Shown here one piece after another: positions 40,829 through 44,885 of a DNA stretch of 44,885 bases (position 1 is the stretch's first letter; every line of letters begins with the position of its first letter). The notes beneath the pieces are model-generated. The model searched no databases. It worked only from the letters and a program-made list of their open reading frames with translations, and was not told the origin of the DNA. This stretch comes from Streptomyces sp. E2N166 (lineage in GTDB: Bacteria; Actinomycetota; Actinomycetes; Streptomycetales; Streptomycetaceae), in the NCBI RefSeq assembly GCF_003671715.1, contig NZ_RAIF01000041.1, positions 1 to 44,885 of the forward strand. Reading direction: 5' to 3'. Position numbers and translations under genes: made by a program.

Positions 40829-41713
40829 CTGGCTCTAACAAAAGCTGCTGATCATGAGACTGTCGGCCGCTCTGCTCGTAGGTCTGGGTATGGGAAACCG
40901 TCAGTCGCGGCCGTGGATCGTGTCGGACGAACTGTGGTCGCTGGTCGAGCCGTTGCTGCCGAAGCCGGGTCCGAAGAAGGTCGAGGGCAGACCGCGGGTG
41001 CCGGACCGCCAGGCCCTGTGCGGGATCCTGTTCGTCCTGCACACCGGCATCCAGTGGGAGTACCTGCCCCAGGAGCTGGGCTTCGGCTCGGGGATGACGT
41101 GCTGGCGGCGTCTTGCGGCCTGGAACGAGGCCGGCGTCTGGGACCAGCTCCACCAGCTGCTGCTGAACGAGCTGCGGTCGAAGAACCAGCTGGACTGGGA
41201 ACGGGCGGTGATCGACTCCTCCCACGTACGGGCCGCACGCAGGGGCCCAAAAGCGGACCCAGCCCGGTCGACCGCGCACGGCCGGGCAGCAAGCACCACC
41301 TCATCGTCGACGGCCAGGGCATCCCGCTCGCGGTATCGCTGACCGGCGGCAATCGCAACGACGTCACCCAACTCGAGCCGCTGCTCGACAAGATTCCCGC
41401 CGTCGCCGGACGGGTCGGCAGACCCCGCCGACGCCCCGACGCACTACTGGCCGACCGCGGCTACGACCACGACAAGTACCGCCGCCTGCTCTGGCAACGA
41501 GGCATCCGCCCCGTGATCGCCAGACGGGGCGAGCCCCACGGCACCGGCCTGGGCACCTTCCGCTACGTCGTCGAGCGCACCATCGCCTGGCTCCACGGCT
41601 TCCGCCGCCTGCGCATCCGCTGGGAACGACGCGACGACATCCACGAAGCATTCCTCGGCCTCGCCACCTGCCTGATCACCCACCGCCACGTCCAACGCCT
41701 TTGTTAGGACCTC
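40829..41713 (+). mobile_element. IS5-family (IS427-like) element
   Basis: 885 bp with ends CTGGCTCTAACAAA and (complement) GAGGTCCTAACAAA, flanked by the 3-bp duplication TAA (40826-40828, 41714-41716). It inserted directly against the left end of the next IS. Confidence 0.8.
40890..41707 (+). CDS. IS427-like transposase expressed by -1 frameshifting
   Basis: Two overlapping frames join at the slippery heptamer C CCA AAA (41246-41252): frame 1 ends its useful part at RRGPK, and frame -1 continues SGPSPVDRARPGSKHHLIVDG. The fused ~272-aa protein has the DUF4096 N-terminus (WIVSDELWSLVEPLLP) and intact DDE residues (VIDSSHVRA, LLADRGYDHDK, VVERTIAWLHGF). Programmed frameshifting is usual in this IS subgroup. 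Confidence 0.85.
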
Positions 41714-41806
41714 TAACTGGCCGTTCTCTATCCGTCCGTGTGGTCGGTGGGGTTCGAACAGGGGGTCTGGTCCGGGGGAATCTGCCAGTGCGGACGCATG
41801 GAAGAA

Positions 41807-41857
41807 GGGCCTCTTGGTAGCTCGCGGATGTCGAGTCCAGCGAGGAGCAAGAGGCCC
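41807..41857 (+). promoter_or_regulatory. Hairpin sequestering the transposase ribosome binding site
   Basis: GGGCCTCTTG (41807-41816) pairs with CAAGAGGCCC (41848-41857), with an inner CTCGC/GCGAG stem. The GAGG preceding the TTG start at 41860 lies inside the 3' arm. The same structure is kept in the truncated copy (22472-22522). It likely blocks translation from read-through transcripts. Confidence 0.65.
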
Positions 41858-41859
41858 TG

Positions 41860-42792
41860 TTGTCGAAGTTTCGCGTGGTCATGGTTGCCGGGTCCAGTCC
41901 GTCCACTCCTGGGTGTGACTGTCTCGCCCACAGGTTCGGGAACGCGGCCGACCGTCCGGGCCGCCGGCGCCGCTACGGGTCGGACATGAGCGATGCCGAG
42001 TGGGCGGTGGTGCGGGATCTGCTGCCGCTGCCGGGATGGCTGGCAGGCCGGGGCGGGCGGCCGGAGGGCTACTGCCATCGGCAGATGATCGACGCGGTGC
42101 GCTACCTCGTCGACAACGGCATCAAGTGGCGGGCGATGCCGTCGGACTTCCCGCCCTGGCCACGGGTGTACGCCTTCTTCGCCCGCTGGCGGGACATGGG
42201 TCTGATCGCCGAACTGCACGACCGGCTGCGTGATGCCGTGCGCGATGCCGAGGGCCGTGATCCGGAGCCGAGCGCGGCGGTCATCGACTCGCAGTCGGTG
42301 AAGGGGGATGCCACCGTCGCCCTGACCTCGCGGGGCTTCGACGCGGGAAAGAAAATCAATGGGCGCAAGCGGCACCTGCTCACCGACACGCTCGGTCTGC
42401 TGCTGGACGTGCTGGTCACCCCGGCTTCGACCACCGACCGGGACGCCGCCCGCATCCTGTTGCCCGTGGCCAAGGGCCGCTTCGGGCGGCTGAAACGGGT
42501 GTGGGCCGACGGCGGATACACCGGCCACCTCGGCGACTGGAGTGCAACGCAGCTCCAAGTCGTCCTGGACATCGTCCGCCGCAGTGACGACACCCGCGGT
42601 TTCCAGGTCCTGCCCCGCCGCTGGGTCGTGGAGAGATCTTTCGCCTGGTGCCTGCGCAGCCGGCGCCTGGTCCGGGACTACGAGCGGCGCACCGACACCA
42701 GCGAAGCCGTCGTCCTGTGGTCGATGACCATGCTCATGAGCCGCCGCCTGGCCGCCCGGCACCAAGGTCCTGCTCCGATGCGGGCAGCGTGA
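41860..42792 (+). CDS. IS5-family DDE transposase
   Basis: 310 aa from TTG at 41860; ATG at 41986 (MSDAEWAVVRDLLP) is an alternative. N-terminal DUF4096-type domain; DDE residues in AVIDSQSVKGD, VWADGGYTGHL and WVVERSFAWCLRSRRLVRDYE are intact. Probably the enzyme that mobilised the composite block. Its 3' end overlaps the end of the convergent passenger gene by ~60 bp. Confidence 0.9.
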   Translation: MSKFRVVMVAGSSPSTPGCDCLAHRFGNAADRPGRRRRYGSDMSDAEWAVVRDLLPLPGWLAGRGGRPEGYCHRQMIDAVRYLVDNGIKWRAMPSDFPPWPRVYAFFARWRDMGLIAELHDRLRDAVRDAEGRDPEPSAAVIDSQSVKGDATVALTSRGFDAGKKINGRKRHLLTDTLGLLLDVLVTPASTTDRDAARILLPVAKGRFGRLKRVWADGGYTGHLGDWSATQLQVVLDIVRRSDDTRGFQVLPRRWVVERSFAWCLRSRRLVRDYERRTDTSEAVVLWSMTMLMSRRLAARHQGPAPMRAA

Positions 42793-43249
42793 ACCTGCCC
42801 GGCTTCGCCTCGACCAGCCAGCCTCGTTCCACCAGTCGCTTCAGCCGTGCTCTGGCTCCTTCGACGCGGGAGGCCGACGCGGTGTCCCAGCCCAGCACCA
42901 CCGCTGCCCGCCGGGCATCGAGCCCGTCGCTTCCCGCATCGGCCGCGGCAGTCATCAACGCCTGATAGTCCGGCGACAACTCCTCCACCTCGGTGGCCTG
43001 TCGCCGGTGAGGCACCGCCCGGCGCGGCCCGACCGGCTTCCTCCGCGACACCTCGCCGGTCACGTGGACGGGCGCGTTCTCCTCGGCCAGCGCCTCCAGA
43101 TACTGCTCCAGGCCGATCACCCGGCGCCGATGCACCTCTTCCGCCTCCGCCAGAGCCGCCCGCACCCGTTCCAGCTCGGCTTCGAGGTGCTTCACCTGCG
43201 TGGCTGCGGCCTTCTGCCGCGCTTCGAGAACCGCCCGCATCGACGGCAT
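42734..43249 (-). CDS. IS passenger protein with coiled coil and winged-helix-like domain
   Basis: 171 aa from ATG at 43249 with GGAGG 7 nt upstream. The N-terminus is a long coiled coil (RAVLEARQKAAATQVKHLEA... AEEVHRRRVIGLEQYLEALAEE, ~4-55). The C-terminal half (LSPDYQALMTAAADAGSDGL... ARLKRLVERGWLVEAKPGRF) looks like a winged helix. It lies between the transposase and the right IS end, so it travels with the element. The family is unnamed to me; a regulatory or targeting role is speculation. Confidence 0.65.
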   Translation of the reverse strand: MPSMRAVLEARQKAAATQVKHLEAELERVRAALAEAEEVHRRRVIGLEQYLEALAEENAPVHVTGEVSRRKPVGPRRAVPHRRQATEVEELSPDYQALMTAAADAGSDGLDARRAAVVLGWDTASASRVEGARARLKRLVERGWLVEAKPGRFTLPASEQDLGAGRPGGGS

Positions 43250-43360
43250 CCGCCACCTCCACGACATCTCGCCTGGCAACAAGCCCAGGCTCCCGCCGCA
43301 GCAGCTACTTCATGCCTGCCCAGCGAAGACGTGACACGAGGTTCGGAAAGAGAACAGCCT

Positions 43361-43364
43361 CTCA
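43361..43364. repeat. Target site duplication CTCA, right copy
   Basis: Partner of 22378-22381, directly outside the right IS end. Confidence 0.85.
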
Positions 43365-43603
43365 AGGTCTCCATGTGGCTGGACGACGAAGGAATCCTGA
43401 ACGGATCCCCCATCAACAAGCAGGCCACATTGGTCTACAGCATCACCGCACCCGCCCACCAGAACTACCACGGCACCGCCGTATTCACCGGCGGGACCGA
43501 CTCTCACGGCAACACCACCGGCCTGTCCCTCGACAACTGCCACGCCCTACTGGAACTCGCCGGAATCGACGTACCGACGGTTCCCCACCCGCGCACCGAC
43601 TGA
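43361..43603 (+). pseudogene. DUF3846-like gene, 3' half
   Basis: Starts with the second CTCA and reads LKVSMWLDDEGILNGSPINK... then YHGTAVFTGGTDSHGNTTGL and LDNCHALLELAGI to a TGA at 43601. It lacks a start signal. It is the in-frame continuation of the fragment at 22237-22381. Confidence 0.85.
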
Positions 43604-43746
43604 GCCGCCACACGGCGGGGGAGGCCGCAACGAGCCTCCCCCCCTCACCAACCCTGTCTTCACCGCGCACCGGCCCCGAGTTGAGCCGCCATCGAGCCCG
43701 CTCCTCACCGCCCCCTTCCGCGCGATCACTCACCCCACAAGGAACC

Positions 43747-44322
43747 ATGATCCCGGTTAAGTGCACCGAAAAGCAGCGCGCCGCCTACACCCAGGCCATC
43801 ATCGACCAGTGGAACGCGGCCACGCCCGACCAAGTACAACGCGGACGCCAGTGGTACCTGACGGCACACAAGTTCGCCGCCGAAATCGCTGCGGGAGAGA
43901 CCGAAAAGGGCGCGGGCGTTCTCGCAGCACTGTCCGCCAATAAGTCATGGTCGGAAAACTGCCGACTCGCCCGCAAAGCCTTCATCGAAGGAAAGGCGAG
44001 CGGACATGTTCGCGACGCAATCACCAAGGCAGACCGCATCATGTCAGGAACCGACCCGAGCGAAGTCCTTACCATGCACATCAAAACGGGATTCTTCTAC
44101 GTGTGCATTGCCGACCCCGAGCACACGGACGCCGTAGTAATCGACCGCCACGCGCACGATATCGCGGTGCGAGAAATCTACGGACAGCGTGACCGGGGAT
44201 TGGGAGCGGTCGGGCGGTACAACCTACTCGTCGACTGCTACCGCGCCGCAGCCCAGAAGATCGGAAAAATCCCCAGCAAAGTCCAGGCCGTTACCTGGGT
44301 GGCCCATATCGAGCGCAAGTGA
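43747..44322 (+). CDS. Plasmid/phage-type protein of unknown function, telomere-proximal
   Basis: 191 aa from ATG with AAGGA upstream. Notable segments are GVLAALSANKSWSENCRLARKAF, KADRIMSGTDPSEVL..., KTGFFYVCIADPEHTDAVVIDRHAHDIAV and VGRYNLLVDCYRAAAQKIGKIPSKVQAVTWV. The pattern of a helical domain with VIDRHA recalls phage proteins with a helix-hairpin-helix glycosylase-like fold (possibly DUF7178), but I cannot confirm it. It is the last gene before the DNA end and is more AT-rich in codon use than the replication genes. Confidence 0.65.
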   Translation: MIPVKCTEKQRAAYTQAIIDQWNAATPDQVQRGRQWYLTAHKFAAEIAAGETEKGAGVLAALSANKSWSENCRLARKAFIEGKASGHVRDAITKADRIMSGTDPSEVLTMHIKTGFFYVCIADPEHTDAVVIDRHAHDIAVREIYGQRDRGLGAVGRYNLLVDCYRAAAQKIGKIPSKVQAVTWVAHIERK

Positions 44323-44346
44323 ATCGAACTCCGAGGATGCTGATCC

Positions 44347-44642
44347 GTTCGGGATCCTACCCAGTGCATCATTTGATGCACTCCGCTGATGCTCTGTGTG
44401 GCAGTGCTTCCCAACAACGGCTGACAGTCGACCGGTTCGCGACCCAAGCCCGCTCGACGGGTGCTACTCTTCTCGAAGTGGTGAGGTTCCGGCAGGGGTT
44501 CCCGCGACTGGCCTACCGGGCGGGTTTCCGGTTCCGGGGTTGTACTGCTCCTGGTGGTGCCTGACGGGGCGTCGACCCTTCTGGGGTAGTGGTGACCGAG
44601 GGCGCCGGCCTCGGGTGGGGGTGACTGGTTCGGGATCCTACC
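44347..44642. repeat. Subtelomeric direct repeats and palindrome
   Basis: GTTCGGGATCCTACC occurs at 44347-44361 and 44628-44642, each followed by a TGATGCA-containing sequence. A perfect palindrome GTGCATCA-TT-TGATGCAC lies at 44364-44381. No gene is credible in 44323-44700. Confidence 0.6.
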
Positions 44643-44703
44643 TGGTAGTCGAGTTGATGCATCGCCCCCCACCCGCTCCTGTTGCTGCCCGGCGTAGCCG
44701 GTT

Positions 44704-44885
44704 GGGCGGGAGCGCAGCGGACGCCCCGGACTGGTGGAGCGCTGCGCTCCAGTCCTACGGATTGGAGCGCAGCGGAAATCCGAATTCACGCGCAGCGTGA
44801 ATTCAAGAAAGGCGCGCAGCGCCTTTCCAAAACACGCGGAGCGGGTTTCGAATTCGCGCAGCGAATTCGTTCACTTCCCAGCGCG
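44704..44885. repeat. Telomere of a linear replicon (right end)
   Basis: Consecutive hairpins on the plus (3'-ending) strand: 44704-44727 (imperfect), 44728-44755, ~44759-44783 (imperfect), 44782-44804 (GAATTCACGC-GCA-GCGTGAATTC), 44807-44827 (GAAAGGCGC-GCA-GCGCCTTTC), 44830-44848 (GGA loop, one A.G mismatch) and 44849-44869 (CGAATTCGC-GCA-GCGAATTCG). Tandem palindromes with GCA-type 3-nt loops are the signature of Streptomyces telomere 3' ends. The final ~15 bases are unpaired here, so a few terminal bases may be missing. Confidence 0.88.

Larger units (their letters stand above)
22382..43360. mobile_element. Composite transposon carrying a SigK-type regulon (20,979 bp)
   Basis: The left boundary is the outer end of a partial IS5-family copy (CTGGCTGTTCTCTATCCG). 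The right boundary is the outer end of a nearly complete copy in the same orientation (complement AGGCTGTTCTCTTTCCG). The block is flanked by the 4-bp duplication CTCA inside a DUF3846-like gene. The cargo includes sigK/rskA, a molybdoenzyme, fasciclin, lipid-modification genes, a chaplin, CHRD and sortase genes. It could have moved as one transposition, or a circle bearing one IS copy could have recombined with an IS already in the gene; both leave these junctions. Confidence 0.85.
41717..43360 (+). mobile_element. IS5-family element, right copy, with passenger gene
   Basis: 1,644 bp from left repeat CTGGCCGTTCTCTATCCG to right repeat (complement AGGCTGTTCTCTTTCCG). It contains a transposase and an oppositely oriented 171-aa gene. 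Same orientation as the truncated copy at 22382; the two form the arms of the composite transposon. Confidence 0.82.

Noticed and set aside
41714..41720. A 7-bp TAACTGG duplication around the IS427-like element.
   Set aside because: CTGG belongs to the element's left end and, coincidentally, to the left end of the neighbouring IS; TAA alone gives symmetric inverted repeats and matches the usual 3-bp duplication of this IS group.
42793..43360. Interpreting the 171-aa gene as plasmid backbone truncated by the IS.
   Set aside because: The right inverted repeat of the IS lies beyond the gene at 43360, immediately followed by the target duplicate, so the gene is inside the element.
1..44885. CRISPR array, tRNA or rRNA genes, riboswitch.
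   Set aside because: No regularly spaced 25-40 bp repeats with unique spacers, no cloverleaf-like sequence with a conserved TTCGA arm and no rRNA-like segment was noticed on either strand.

Overview
High-GC Streptomyces-type DNA that reads as the right arm of a linear plasmid. Four things support this. A gene for the telomere terminal protein Tpg lies at 19283-19837. A two-gene Rep1/DnaB-helicase replication module (16640-19167) has iterons inside the rep1-like gene. A conjugation module fills the left third. The last ~190 bases fold into consecutive hairpins with GCA-type loops, the hallmark of Streptomyces telomeres, so the right edge of the window is at or very near a physical DNA end. No tap gene is visible here.

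Layout. (1) 1-14126, minus strand: transfer module with a VirB4-like ATPase, an SCO6880/PrgI-like partner, a VirB6/TrbL-like polytopic protein, a small pilin-like membrane protein, a lytic transglycosylase/NlpC-P60 hydrolase, an FtsK/TraB-like DNA translocase, a DUF2637 (Spd-like) membrane protein and several small plasmid proteins. Most gene boundaries carry long perfect inverted repeats that probably act as terminators. Two repeat arrays bracket the translocase gene. (2) 14127-16436: an operator-like palindrome, a GntR/UTRA regulator, a family 2 glycosyltransferase and an Xre regulator. (3) 16640-22236: replication and telomere genes, a DUF6292-like protein, a membrane-anchored coiled-coil protein and a 315-bp palindrome-rich element.

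(4) 22382-43360: a 21-kb foreign block bounded by copies of one IS5-family element. It sits inside a DUF3846-like gene whose two halves (22237-22381 and 43361-43603) join exactly and in frame once a 4-bp CTCA target duplication is collapsed. The cargo strongly resembles the mycobacterial SigK regulon: ECF sigma factor SigK, anti-sigma RskA, fasciclin (MPT70/83-like) lipoprotein, sulfite-oxidase-like molybdoenzyme, FAD oxidoreductase - DUF1365 - two cyclopropane-synthase-like methyltransferases - DUF1295 operon, a CHRD protein and a class-F-type sortase. Two RsbW-like ATP-binding proteins, an alpha/beta hydrolase and a short chaplin are added. Six cargo transcription units are preceded by one shared promoter pattern (CCATCC or CCAATCC, 16-17 nt, CGRAYN). 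The block is therefore a self-contained sigma factor plus regulon, apparently captured by an IS and moved onto a linear plasmid. Later insertions (an IS3 element, an IS427-like element and an IS110 element that splits the sortase gene) decorate it.

(5) 43747-44885: one plasmid gene of unknown function, short subtelomeric repeats and the telomere. All assignments come from reading the sequence; no database search was run.
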